Shown in pieces: positions 1 to 7,217 of a stretch of 24,317 bases of DNA. The number at the start of each line of letters is the position of its first letter. The stretch's first letter is position 1. Below the pieces are notes generated by a model. The model worked only from the letters and a program-made list of their open reading frames with translations, did not search any database and was not told the origin of the DNA. The position numbers were made by a program, and so were the translations under genes. Source of the stretch: an archaeon (GTDB taxonomy: Archaea; Hydrothermarchaeota; Hydrothermarchaeia; Hydrothermarchaeales; JALUUU01); NCBI GenBank assembly GCA_027021185.1, contig JALUUU010000241.1, positions 1 to 24,317 of the forward strand, given 5' to 3'.

Positions 1-25
1 GGGAACATCTGGTGGAGAGCAGCAG

Positions 26-355
26 ATGTTTGTCGACGGAACTTTATATCTAAAGGTACTGTCTTTCAACCTCAAAGTACCTATTCCAAGAGTCCCTGTT
101 CCCGGTGGGCTTGACATCTCAGCCTTAGCCGCTGGGGAAGCCTCAGCGTTAGCGGAGATAATGCCTCTCCTGATGGAGTACAGAGGACAGAAGCTAGGTG
201 ACGTGCTGGTATCAGAAGACTTCAAAAGAAAATACAAAGAGAGAACCGGTGAGGGCTTGACTGAGGCCGAGATCCAGGAAATCATTCAAACCTTCGGAAA
301 GGAGGCTTTGGATAAAACCATCGACGAGCTGATGGCTGGGGGATACATGCAGTAG
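26..355 (+). CDS. Hypothetical protein (possibly 5'-partial)
   Basis: I do not recognise this protein. The 109-residue reading has a hydrophobic, proline-rich N-terminal stretch (KVPIPRVPVPGG at about residues 17-28), an Ala-rich segment, then a charged probably helical C-terminal half (about 65-105). The frame stays open upstream to the window edge, so the true start may lie outside and this could be the tail of a longer gene. The next ATG inside is at 161, and a TATA-like TTTATATC at about 41-48 would fit a shorter product, but that stretch could equally be coding. It ends 30 nt before the CheC-like gene and may be co-transcribed with it; any link to chemotaxis is only a guess from proximity. 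Confidence 0.5.
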   Translation: MFVDGTLYLKVLSFNLKVPIPRVPVPGGLDISALAAGEASALAEIMPLLMEYRGQKLGDVLVSEDFKRKYKERTGEGLTEAEIQEIIQTFGKEALDKTIDELMAGGYMQ

Positions 356-385
356 TAGGCCTATAAGTAGATTGGAGAAGTCGGG

Positions 386-982
386 TTGAACAAATTCAGG
401 ATAGACGCTCTTAAGGAGATAGGGAACATAGGCGCTTCTCATGCGGCTAATTCCCTTTCTCAGCTTTTAGGGACCAAGGTGGAGATTCAGGTTCCGGAGT
501 TCGACACCCTTCCCGTAAACCGGCTGGAGGCACTGTGGGGGAAAGAAGAGGAGATCATCGGGGTTCACTCCCAGCTACGAGATAGCCTTTCAGCCACCAT
601 GGTTCTCTTGTTTCCCCTCCGAGACAGCCAGACCCTGACCGGTATCCTGACGGGTGGAGAAGTAGAGGGATCCGTGCTTAGCGATCTGGAGATGTCAGCT
701 GTCCAGGAGGTGGGAAACATTATGATGTCGGCCTTCGCCAATGCCCTGTCCGACTTTCTGAGTCTAAAGATCATGCTGACACCGTCTATAATAATAAAAG
801 GATCTCCGTCCTCCCTCGTCCACACAGTCTTCGGCGAGACCTCTGATGAGGCTATATTCTTCACCACGGCTTTCAGGGCGAGCTCTGCAGAGATCAGGGG
901 CCACTTAATCTTGCTCCCAGATCCAGGGGCCTCTGACATAATATTTGCCGCCATCAGAAAGAGATACGGCCTTGCAGAGTAA
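386..982 (+). CDS. cheC: CheC-like chemotaxis protein (CheY-P phosphatase family)
   Basis: CheC-family proteins dephosphorylate CheY-P in the cytoplasm and, with CheD, tune receptor adaptation. The 198-residue product has both pseudo-symmetric CheC signatures: D7, E11, N14 and P37 in the first half, and S104, E108, N111 and P133 in the second, close to the consensus (D/S)-x3-E-x2-N-x22-P. Having both active-site pairs points to CheC rather than single-site CheX or FliY. The start is a TTG at 386 with GGAG at 374-377 about 8 nt upstream; translation from here begins directly with the first motif helix. No cheD, cheY, cheA or receptor gene lies nearby, so it is an isolated member here. It converges on mat with an 11-nt gap. 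Confidence 0.88.
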   Translation: MNKFRIDALKEIGNIGASHAANSLSQLLGTKVEIQVPEFDTLPVNRLEALWGKEEEIIGVHSQLRDSLSATMVLLFPLRDSQTLTGILTGGEVEGSVLSDLEMSAVQEVGNIMMSAFANALSDFLSLKIMLTPSIIIKGSPSSLVHTVFGETSDEAIFFTTAFRASSAEIRGHLILLPDPGASDIIFAAIRKRYGLAE

Positions 983-993
983 AAAGGGCTGGG

Positions 994-2199
994 CTAGAAA
1001 GTCGTAAGCTCACCGTTTATGAACAATTCTGATATCTTGGTCACTTCCGAGAGGTGCAGGTCTATAATGCTCTCACACTTACCCTTGACCTCGCTGAAAT
1101 CCCCCTCATCTTTCATGAGAAGCTGCACATTGGCGGCCTTGGGCTGGTCAATAGGCGCCCCTATCTGGCTCAGAAGTTTAACGTAAACCTCCTCTATGCC
1201 TCCAACGGCCGTGGCGATGTCCCCTGCTATCTTGTTTGATAATAGGTTGTATATTTTGCCTACATGATTAATTGGGTTCTTGCCTGCCGCGGCCTCGAGA
1301 GACATCAACCTGTTGGGGGTGATCAGTCCGTTTACCCTGTTGCCCCTGCCCACGGAGCCGTCGTCCCCCATTTCAGCCGACGTCCCCGTTATCGTCAGAT
1401 ACACGCTCCCCCTGTCGTAGTCATCAGCGGTGTTTATCTGAACATTCACAGGGCGCTCCGTTATTTGATCAGCCTTTTTACGTATTTCTTCCTCCATGTC
1501 CTCCTTGACGCCCTTATAGTGATCCAAGTCTGGAATATACCTGGCAACCATGGCGTCCGCTATGGTGAGGGTGATGGAGTTGTCCTCCCTGAGACCCATG
1601 ACTTTTATGTCCTCCCCGCTCTCAGGGAACTTCTTCTTAAACTTTTGGGAGTTCATAAGATTCTCTGTTTCCAAGACTAGTTTCTCTGTCTCGGAGAAAG
1701 GTGCGAAGGCCACGCCGAAGGATGTGTCATTGGCCAGGGGTACGCGCTCCTTTCGCCTGAAGACATCGACGAGGTCTGTTGATCCCTGGCCTATCCTAGA
1801 GTCGATTATGACGTCGTTGTCTACTTCAAGATTTCTCAATGTGCTTTTTAGATAATCCTTAGCTGCCTGAATCGCCACTTTATTCACAGGTACGAGTTCG
1901 TTCCCCACAGTGGTTGTTGCCCTGCCGGAAAGAAGGACGTAAACAGGATTAAGAATCCGGCCCCCCCCAAACTGTGGGTCCGCTCTCCCGCCCACAATCT
2001 CAACCTGATCAGTGTTGTGGTGAAGAACTGTTCCAAACTCATCAAGATAGTATTTGCATAAAGCCCTGCTAACGGCGTCGGCGATGCCATCGGCCAGAGA
2101 ATCCGGATGACCCAGACCTTTTCTTTCAACTATCTCTATTTCCTGCCTCTCCACGGGGGTGCGAATGACTTTTTCTACAACTATGTTGCGCTTAACCAC
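994..2199 (-). CDS. mat: Archaeal-type S-adenosylmethionine synthetase
   Basis: Makes S-adenosylmethionine from methionine and ATP in the cytoplasm. The 401-residue length and the N-terminal signature ERKGLGHPDSLADGIADAVS (about residues 25-44) are those of the archaeal AdoMet synthetase family (PF01941), which is very divergent from bacterial MetK. Further family-like segments include the glycine-rich GGGRILNPVYVLLSGRATT and the C-terminal KNPINHVGKIYNLLSNKIA. The ATG at 2199 lies only 4 nt after the dacZ stop, so it is almost certainly read from the dacZ promoter. No promoter or riboswitch can fit in that gap. Family assignment is firm. Confidence 0.97.
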   Translation of the reverse strand: MVKRNIVVEKVIRTPVERQEIEIVERKGLGHPDSLADGIADAVSRALCKYYLDEFGTVLHHNTDQVEIVGGRADPQFGGGRILNPVYVLLSGRATTTVGNELVPVNKVAIQAAKDYLKSTLRNLEVDNDVIIDSRIGQGSTDLVDVFRRKERVPLANDTSFGVAFAPFSETEKLVLETENLMNSQKFKKKFPESGEDIKVMGLREDNSITLTIADAMVARYIPDLDHYKGVKEDMEEEIRKKADQITERPVNVQINTADDYDRGSVYLTITGTSAEMGDDGSVGRGNRVNGLITPNRLMSLEAAAGKNPINHVGKIYNLLSNKIAGDIATAVGGIEEVYVKLLSQIGAPIDQPKAANVQLLMKDEGDFSEVKGKCESIIDLHLSEVTKISELFINGELTTF

Positions 2200-2203
2200 G
2201 GGC

Positions 2204-3103
2204 TCACCTCTCCTTGAGTTCCTCTCTGAGAATGATTCTCCTCCTAGGTTCGATTGTCATTATTATTTGTCCCTTCTTAAAAATCCTTACTATCCCCCCA
2301 CTCTGGGACACGGTTATCCCTAATGAGTTTGTGGTGGCGGTGGCTGCCCCAACAGCGGCATGTCTGGCCCCCAATCCCCTGGGAATCCCCTCGGCTCTAG
2401 TGTTGGCTGTTAGGTATCGCCCTGCCGCCTCTATCACCCCATCGCCGCTAACCACGAAGACCCCGTCGAGCTGGGCGAGTTCCTTTATGCTTTCCCTCAG
2501 ATCTGGGTTGGTTATGATCCGCTCATCTTCATCCTGTCCCTCAAAGGGGTTCAGGATTAGCTGCTTAGAGTTCTCCATGACCGCCTCACTGTCCCCTATT
2601 ATGAAGGCGGTTCCTATTAGTCTTCCACCTCTGCCCTCCCTGCCTATCTCAAGAGCTATACCCAGGATGGTTTCGAAAACATCCTGCTTAACACCTATTT
2701 TCCTTAGATAGGCGTATAGTGAGCGGTCCAGGATCTCCTTTTTAACCTCGTATACCACGAGGGAGTCTGCCTCCCTCATTAGAGTTGAACCTATAGCCAC
2801 AATTAAATCATCCTCTTTAAGGAGTCCCTTGGCAACGGCGCTCGCCACCGCATCCCCTATTTGCCCTATCCCCGAGGCCCGCCTCGTGGGGAGTCTGATG
2901 AGCTGAATCCTGTCCCGCCACTCCTGGAAATTCTTGTAGGTGTTTTCTCTGGGAGTGGCGGCTATCAATGGAATCCCGGCTTTATTATGCTTCACAGCTT
3001 GCCTAACAGTCTCCCCGGTCTCCGTGAGGAGTAGCAAGGCCGTGGCATTAATGTTTTTAGCTAAACCCATCCCCGCCTTAACAACTGCTTCAGGGACTTC
3101 CAT
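2204..3103 (-). CDS. dacZ: DacZ-type diadenylate cyclase (c-di-AMP synthase)
   Basis: Predicted to condense two ATP into cyclic di-AMP, a second messenger tied to potassium and osmotic control. The 299-residue protein has an N-terminal pyruvate-kinase-C-terminal-like domain (about 1-115, with ALLLLTETGETVRQ and KAGIPLIAATP) followed by a DisA_N/DAC catalytic domain (about 150-290). The DGA motif position reads DGV (213-215) and the RHR motif position reads RHA (247-249), within GLGARHAAVGAAT; the metal- and ATP-binding D, G, R and H are kept. A serine/glycine-rich SQSGG follows, as in the family. It begins with ATG at 3103 under a TATA-like box about 30 nt away and heads an operon with mat. 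The family is clear; activity with the two motif variants is inferred. Confidence 0.9.
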   Translation of the reverse strand: MEVPEAVVKAGMGLAKNINATALLLLTETGETVRQAVKHNKAGIPLIAATPRENTYKNFQEWRDRIQLIRLPTRRASGIGQIGDAVASAVAKGLLKEDDLIVAIGSTLMREADSLVVYEVKKEILDRSLYAYLRKIGVKQDVFETILGIALEIGREGRGGRLIGTAFIIGDSEAVMENSKQLILNPFEGQDEDERIITNPDLRESIKELAQLDGVFVVSGDGVIEAAGRYLTANTRAEGIPRGLGARHAAVGAATATTNSLGITVSQSGGIVRIFKKGQIIMTIEPRRRIILREELKER

Positions 3104-3130
3104 ATCTACCGATAAGCCCTCTGTTAGATG

Positions 3131-3142
3131 CTTATTTATAAC
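3131..3142 (-). promoter_or_regulatory. TATA-like promoter of dacZ-mat
   Basis: On the minus strand the sequence reads AGTTATAAATAAG, a good archaeal TATA box with a purine-rich CGGAAAG just upstream as a possible BRE. A start site about 25 nt downstream would fall near 3110, leaving under 10 nt of leader before the dacZ ATG at 3103. No clear Shine-Dalgarno is present in that leader. Confidence 0.6.
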
Positions 3143-3171
3143 TTTCCGGTTGAGAGCCTAGCAAAAGGGGG

Positions 3172-3232
3172 GAAGTCTGTAAGAGGGGTGGAAAAGGAAA
3201 GGAGGTGGAAAAAATTAAATCTTACAGACTTC
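3172..3232. repeat. Perfect 12-bp inverted repeat with polypurine loop
   Basis: GAAGTCTGTAAG at 3172-3183 is exactly complementary to CTTACAGACTTC at 3221-3232. The 37-nt loop is almost all purine on the plus strand and contains GGAGGTGG, a strong Shine-Dalgarno match; on the minus strand the loop has a T6 run and CCACCTCC, resembling the 16S rRNA 3' end. It lies 61 nt beyond the hisC stop and upstream of the dacZ TATA box, so it is outside the dacZ leader. It may be a 3'-UTR or terminator hairpin for argD-hisC, or a small RNA. The repeat is certain; the role is not. Confidence 0.75.
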
Positions 3233-3292
3233 TTCTTTTCCCCAGATATATGCGGCTTTTAATATTAATTATTTTTTTCTATTTGCCCACCC

Positions 3293-4396
3293 CTATTTCC
3301 CGTGGGATAGCTTTTCTTTGAACTTTTGTATGAATCTTGTGTTCTCTTCTTCCCTGCCTACGCTGACCCTGATGTACCTGTCTTCCAACCCGAATCCCTC
3401 GCAGCTTCTCACGATTATGCCCTCTTTCATCATTTCCTCCATTACTCCCCTGGCCGATACATTATCCCCTATTAACTCCAGGAGGACAAAGTTTCCCTGA
3501 GACTGATAAACTTTGACTCCCGATAGCCTCGATAGCTCCCGGATGAGGTACTCCCTACCAGCAACCGTTCTGGCCACTGTTTGCTCCAGGTGCTCGATGT
3601 CCCGAAGGGCCTCTACCGCCGCACGCTGAGCCAGAAGATTTACGTTGAAGGGCGGCTTAACTCTGAAGAGATAGTCTATAATTTTCTTTCCGGCCACGCC
3701 ATAGCCCACCCTAAGTCCGGCTAATCCGTATGCCTTCGAGAAAGTCCTCAGAACCAACAGATTCTCGTATCCCTTGACGAGGGGCACCATGGATTTATCT
3801 GCGAACTCTGCATATGCCTCATCGAGGATGACAAGGACCTCTCTCTCGAGGATTTGCCTCAAATCCCCCTCGGAAATAACACTTCCCGTAGGATTATTCG
3901 GCGAGCACAGGAATACGATCTTTGTCCGGGGAGTTATTTTATCCAGCAAGCTGTCTACGGCGTAATCGAAGGATGCGTCCAATGGATGTCTAACTATCTT
4001 ACCCGAGTAGAGTCTGGTGAAGCTCTCGTACATGGAGAAGGTGGGAAAGGGTATTATGACTTCCTCGCCGGGGTTAAGGAATGCCTTTACGGCTAGCTCC
4101 ATTACCTCGTCAGAGCCGTTACCGATGATTAAATTCTGTGGTTTCAGGGAAAAACTCGAGGCGAGCTCCTTCCGGAGGGTCTCTGCTCCTGACTCAGGAT
4201 ACACGTTCACCTCCTCAGCATATTCTTGAATCGCCTTCACAGCAAGGGGAGATGGGCCGAAGGGGTTTTCGTTGGAGGCGAGCTTAACCACGTCTTCATA
4301 GTTAAGACCGAACCTCCGGACAACCTCCTCCTTGGACTTCCCGGGAATGTACTCAGGGAGCTCTGCCACGCCTTTCCTGACCAGCCTGTCTATCAT
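3293..4396 (-). CDS. hisC: Histidinol-phosphate aminotransferase
   Basis: PLP-dependent fold-type I transaminase that converts imidazole-acetol phosphate and glutamate to histidinol phosphate in histidine synthesis; archaeal HisC-like enzymes may also act on aromatic amino acids. The 367 residues are typical. Visible motifs are LASNENPFGPSP (39-50), the PLP-phosphate segment GNGSDE (92-97), SPNNPTG (165-171), DEAYAEF (192-198) and the Schiff-base lysine K221 in RTFSKAYGLAGLRVGYG. The ATG at 4396 overlaps the argD stop by 4 nt (ATGA), indicating translational coupling. HisC versus a related aromatic aminotransferase cannot be settled from sequence alone; the SNENP motif favours HisC. Confidence 0.92.
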   Translation of the reverse strand: MIDRLVRKGVAELPEYIPGKSKEEVVRRFGLNYEDVVKLASNENPFGPSPLAVKAIQEYAEEVNVYPESGAETLRKELASSFSLKPQNLIIGNGSDEVMELAVKAFLNPGEEVIIPFPTFSMYESFTRLYSGKIVRHPLDASFDYAVDSLLDKITPRTKIVFLCSPNNPTGSVISEGDLRQILEREVLVILDEAYAEFADKSMVPLVKGYENLLVLRTFSKAYGLAGLRVGYGVAGKKIIDYLFRVKPPFNVNLLAQRAAVEALRDIEHLEQTVARTVAGREYLIRELSRLSGVKVYQSQGNFVLLELIGDNVSARGVMEEMMKEGIIVRSCEGFGLEDRYIRVSVGREEENTRFIQKFKEKLSHGK

Positions 4397-5547
4397 AACA
4401 CCTCTCCCAGGACCTGTATTGCCCTGTCGAGCTGCTCTTTCTCAATAACGAGCGGGGGGAGCAACCTCAGGACTTTGTCAGCCGTGCAGTTGATGAGGAG
4501 GCCGTTTTTTCTGGCTCTTTCAACCACATCAGAGCATTTTTTTTCCAGCTCTATGCCTATCATTAAACCCTTGCCCCTTATTTCTTTTATAATGGGCTTC
4601 TCCTTTTTGAGCTCCTCGAGCTTTGCCATGGCGTAGTCCCCCAGCTCCTTTGCCCTGCCGGGGAGGTCTTCCTCGATTATCGTTTCCAGAGCAGCCTTTG
4701 CGGCGGCGCAGGCCAGGTGGTTGCCCCCGAATGTGGAAGCGTGGTCTCCTGTTTTAAAGGCGTCCATCACCTCTTCCCTGGCCAGCATAGCCCCTATGGG
4801 AAAACCTCCTCCCAGGGCTTTTGCAAGGGTGAATATGTCCGGCTTTACACCGTAGAGCTGCCAGGCGAATAATTCCCCAGTCCTTCCCATGCCTGTTTGA
4901 ACCTCATCAAGCACCATTAGGATATCGTTTCTATCACAGATCTCCCTGATCCGCGTAAGGTAATCCTCCGGCGAAACCACCACGCCCCCCTCGCCCTGTA
5001 TGGGCTCCAGCAGCACCGCCGCAGTATTATCTGTAACGGCCTCAGCTACCTCGTCGGCGTCGCCAAAGGCGACATGTTTAAACTCCGCCAAAAGTGGCTC
5101 AAAGCCGTGCTTATATTTTTCCTGACCAGTGGCGCTGAGGGTGGCTAGGGTTCTGCCGTGAAAAGAATTTTTTGCGCAGATTATTTCATTTTTCCCTGTA
5201 TACTTTCTGACGAGCTTTATAGCGGCCTCGTTTGCCTCAGCGCCGCTGTTGCAGAAGAAGGACTTGTATCCTCCTGTTAGGCGATACAGCTTCTCAGCCA
5301 ACTCGATTTGGGTCGGGATATAATAAATATTGGATGTGTGCATTATCTTCGAGGCCTGCTGCTTAATAGCCTCCACAACCCTTGGATGGCAGTGACCTGT
5401 GTTGAGGACAGCCAAACCAGAAAAGCAGTCTATATATTCTTTTCCCTCCGAGTCCCACACAACAGCTCCTTGGCCTTTAATCAGGGCTATGGGCTGCCTG
5501 GCGTAGCAGCTTGCGATGTACCTCTTTTCTTTTTCGAATAAATCCAT
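4393..5547 (-). CDS. argD: Acetylornithine aminotransferase family (ArgD/LysJ)
   Basis: Class III PLP aminotransferase of 384 residues. It fits N-acetylornithine aminotransferase of arginine synthesis, or LysJ, which performs the equivalent step on LysW-carried intermediates of lysine or ornithine synthesis. Motifs include SGAEANEAAIKLVRK (101-115), NSFHGRT (127-133), EPIQGEGGV (181-189), LDEVQTGMGRTG (213-224) and the catalytic lysine K243 in LAKALGGGFP. The ATG at 5547 has a TATA-like AAAAATAAATAAG about 24-36 nt upstream, giving a nearly leaderless message. It is the first gene of a two-gene unit with hisC. No lysW, argB, argC or argJ lies nearby to decide between ArgD and LysJ. Confidence 0.9.
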   Translation of the reverse strand: MDLFEKEKRYIASCYARQPIALIKGQGAVVWDSEGKEYIDCFSGLAVLNTGHCHPRVVEAIKQQASKIMHTSNIYYIPTQIELAEKLYRLTGGYKSFFCNSGAEANEAAIKLVRKYTGKNEIICAKNSFHGRTLATLSATGQEKYKHGFEPLLAEFKHVAFGDADEVAEAVTDNTAAVLLEPIQGEGGVVVSPEDYLTRIREICDRNDILMVLDEVQTGMGRTGELFAWQLYGVKPDIFTLAKALGGGFPIGAMLAREEVMDAFKTGDHASTFGGNHLACAAAKAALETIIEEDLPGRAKELGDYAMAKLEELKKEKPIIKEIRGKGLMIGIELEKKCSDVVERARKNGLLINCTADKVLRLLPPLVIEKEQLDRAIQVLGEVL

Positions 5548-5570
5548 GGTATCTGAAAGATTCCGGCTTC

Positions 5571-5606
5571 CTTATTTATTTTTCCAGTGCTCTTGGGAAA
5601 AATATA
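5571..5606. promoter_or_regulatory. Divergent promoters of argD-hisC and the nuclease gene
   Basis: Two separate AT boxes lie back to back between divergent genes. The minus-strand AAAAATAAATAAG (5571-5583) is 24-36 nt from the argD ATG. The plus-strand AAAATATAAC (5598-5606) is about 26 nt from an ATG at 5628 and 32 nt from the one at 5634. Both spacings fit leaderless or very short leaders. Confidence 0.5.
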
Positions 5607-5627
5607 ACCCACGGGATGATTAAGGAT

Positions 5628-6827
5628 ATGAAAATGACTGTGTATTCCTCTTCCAGGTTATCTGCTTTTGAGAAATGCCCGAGGCAGTACAAATACGCGT
5701 ACATCGAAAGACTTCCCAGGAAAGTAACTGTTGAGGCATTCATGGGGACCCTGGTACATGAGTCCCTGAGGAAACTCTACCAGGACTTGATGCATGCCAG
5801 GCTGGACTCACTGGAAGAGATATTATCGTATTATCATGATATGTGGGAGAAAAACTGGACCGACGACATCAGAATCGTCAAAGAATACTCTGCTGAGAAC
5901 TACCGTAAAATCGGGGCGGCGTGCATATCTGACTACTATAATCGCTATAAACCATTCAACCAGAGCAGGACCCTGGCCCTGGAGAAAAAGATAAAGATAG
6001 ACTTGGATGGCTACCGACTCCACGGATATATCGATAGGCTGGCTGAGTCAGCCCCCGGCTGCTGTGAAATCCATGACTACAAGACCTCTCAGACCCTTCC
6101 TATGCGGGAGCACTTACTCGGGGACAGGCAGCTGGCGCTGTATCAGATAGGGGTGGAGGAGACATGGGACTTCATAGAACAAACAGACCTCGTATGGCAC
6201 TACCTGGTACACGGCAAAGAATTGAGAATAAGGCATGGGAGGATGGCTTTAGAAAGGCTGAAATCTGACACCATTGCCCTTATAGAGCGCCTGGAGAGGG
6301 CTGTAGACGAAGATGACTTCCCAGCCAGGGAGAGTGAACTCTGCCCATGGTGCAGCTATAGAGAGATCTGCCCCACCCAAAAACATCCCGCCAAGATTTC
6401 AAAGATGCCTTCTAACACGTATCTGAACGACCCTGGAGTAAAACTCGTGGATGAGTATGCGAGGCTGATGGAAGAAAAGCAGAGATATATGAAGAAGATA
6501 GAGGATGAGCTTGAACAGCTGAGGGAGGTGATAATAGCCTTCGCAGAGAGGGAGGGTTTGGAGGTCATTCAAGGAAGCCATAAGAGGCTGAGGGTGAAGA
6601 AGACCTGGAGAGTGCTTTATCCCACCAAAAAAGAAGCTACGAGAAGAGAACTGGACGAGCTGCTAAAAAAAGAAGGTATATGGATGGACGTGAGCGACCT
6701 CAATCCCTACGCTCTAAATAAGGCACTTGCCTGTAATCAGTTGAGCAGGGAGCTAGTTGAAAAGATAAAGAGATTCCAGAGATTGGAAGAGAGCTACAAG
6801 CTGTACCTTTCCACCCATAAGTCTTGA
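5628..6827 (+). CDS. Cas4/AddB-like Fe-S PD-(D/E)XK nuclease with C-terminal extension
   Basis: Predicted DNA exonuclease or endonuclease of the RecB/Cas4 superfamily. In the 399-residue reading, catalytic-core residues are H44 (GTLVHESL), D136 (GYIDRL), D150-Y-K152 (EIHDYKTS) and the QxxxY pair Q168/Y172. Four cysteines, C17 (FEKCPRQY) plus C239, C242 and C248 (CPWCSYREIC), have the one-plus-three spacing of the [4Fe-4S] pin in Cas4 and AddB. After residue 260 comes a charged probable coiled coil (about 270-310) and an uncharacterised basic tail. I chose the ATG at 5628 because a TATA-like box lies 26 nt upstream; the ATG at 5634 with AAGGA ahead of it is equally possible. The reading frame extends back to 5511, but that would overlap argD and precede the promoter. 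No CRISPR array or cas gene accompanies it, so a repair role is more likely. Confidence 0.88.
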   Translation: MKMTVYSSSRLSAFEKCPRQYKYAYIERLPRKVTVEAFMGTLVHESLRKLYQDLMHARLDSLEEILSYYHDMWEKNWTDDIRIVKEYSAENYRKIGAACISDYYNRYKPFNQSRTLALEKKIKIDLDGYRLHGYIDRLAESAPGCCEIHDYKTSQTLPMREHLLGDRQLALYQIGVEETWDFIEQTDLVWHYLVHGKELRIRHGRMALERLKSDTIALIERLERAVDEDDFPARESELCPWCSYREICPTQKHPAKISKMPSNTYLNDPGVKLVDEYARLMEEKQRYMKKIEDELEQLREVIIAFAEREGLEVIQGSHKRLRVKKTWRVLYPTKKEATRRELDELLKKEGIWMDVSDLNPYALNKALACNQLSRELVEKIKRFQRLEESYKLYLSTHKS

Positions 6828-6829
6828 AT

Positions 6830-7138
6830 TTACCTTGTTCTGTCGAGGTAGAAGGTTATTCCCCATCGCCCGGCTATCTCCGCTCGTTTATCCGCAGATA
6901 CCTCGCTCCCAAGAATCTCGGCTACCCTGAGGCCGGCCTCCATACATCCCTTGGCCGCCTCCGTGTTGGCTTTTAATGTCCCGAATTTAAGAAGGTCTAT
7001 GAGGGCGCTGGCCTGTTCCTTTGTCAGCTCCTCAAATCCCTCCACGCCAAGGGCCTGAAATAGCAGGTTCCTGGATAACTCGTCCCATTCCTTTACGAGG
7101 CTGGTAAGGTATTTTAACTGTCCTTCGGTGGCTTTCAT
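6830..7138 (-). CDS. Small uncharacterised helical protein (102 aa)
   Basis: I do not recognise a function. The product starts MKATEGQLKYLTSL and contains LTKEQASALIDLL, an arrangement (Q-x-x-Y-L-x-S-L then a T/S-K-x-x-A-S-x-L-I-D motif) seen in small archaeal and phage-type helical proteins of unknown role. A C-terminal part, GRWGITFYLDR, looks like a short strand-forming tail. The ATG at 7138 is favoured because a minus-strand TTTTAAATAT box lies about 27 nt upstream, giving a leaderless message. The frame is open further upstream, but that part only mirrors the divergent membrane-protein gene. It converges on the nuclease gene with a 2-nt gap. Confidence 0.7.
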   Translation of the reverse strand: MKATEGQLKYLTSLVKEWDELSRNLLFQALGVEGFEELTKEQASALIDLLKFGTLKANTEAAKGCMEAGLRVAEILGSEVSADKRAEIAGRWGITFYLDRTR

Positions 7139-7217
7139 GTCTATATAGTTGTCATGCAACATATTTAAAACCCAGGCAAAACCTATTTCACTGGGATAAG
7201 GTCTATGATAAATTAAA
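7139..7217. promoter_or_regulatory. Shared divergent promoter region
   Basis: This 79-nt spacer has one central AT box, ATATTTAAAA at 7161-7170, usable on either strand. It is about 27 nt from the minus-strand ATG at 7138 and about 53 nt from the plus-strand ATG at 7218. An interrupted repeat, CCCAG (7171-7175) and CTGGG (7191-7195), lies on the downstream side and could be an operator or leader hairpin; this is weak evidence. Confidence 0.4.

Noticed and set aside
2200..2203. SAM riboswitch ahead of mat.
   Set aside because: Only 4 nt separate dacZ and mat, and the nearest hairpin (3172-3232) lies upstream of the dacZ TATA box, outside the transcript leader.
2214..2711. Long plus-strand ORF opposite dacZ, and similar antisense frames such as 13426-13896.
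   Set aside because: Low-complexity Ser/Pro/Ile-rich products without motifs, fully opposite strongly supported genes.
3250..3321. Plus-strand 23-residue hydrophobic ORF downstream of the GGAGGTGG in the inverted repeat.
   Set aside because: The ribosome-site match is about 40 nt upstream with the stem arm between, the ORF runs into the hisC 3' end, and composition follows the AT-rich spacer.
5511..5627. Upstream start for the Fe-S nuclease at 5511.
   Set aside because: It would overlap the argD start and precede the nuclease promoter; the family N-terminus begins near the SSSRLSAFEKC segment.
5628..6827. CRISPR association of the Cas4-like gene.
   Set aside because: No direct-repeat array, cas1, cas2 or other cas gene is present in the window.
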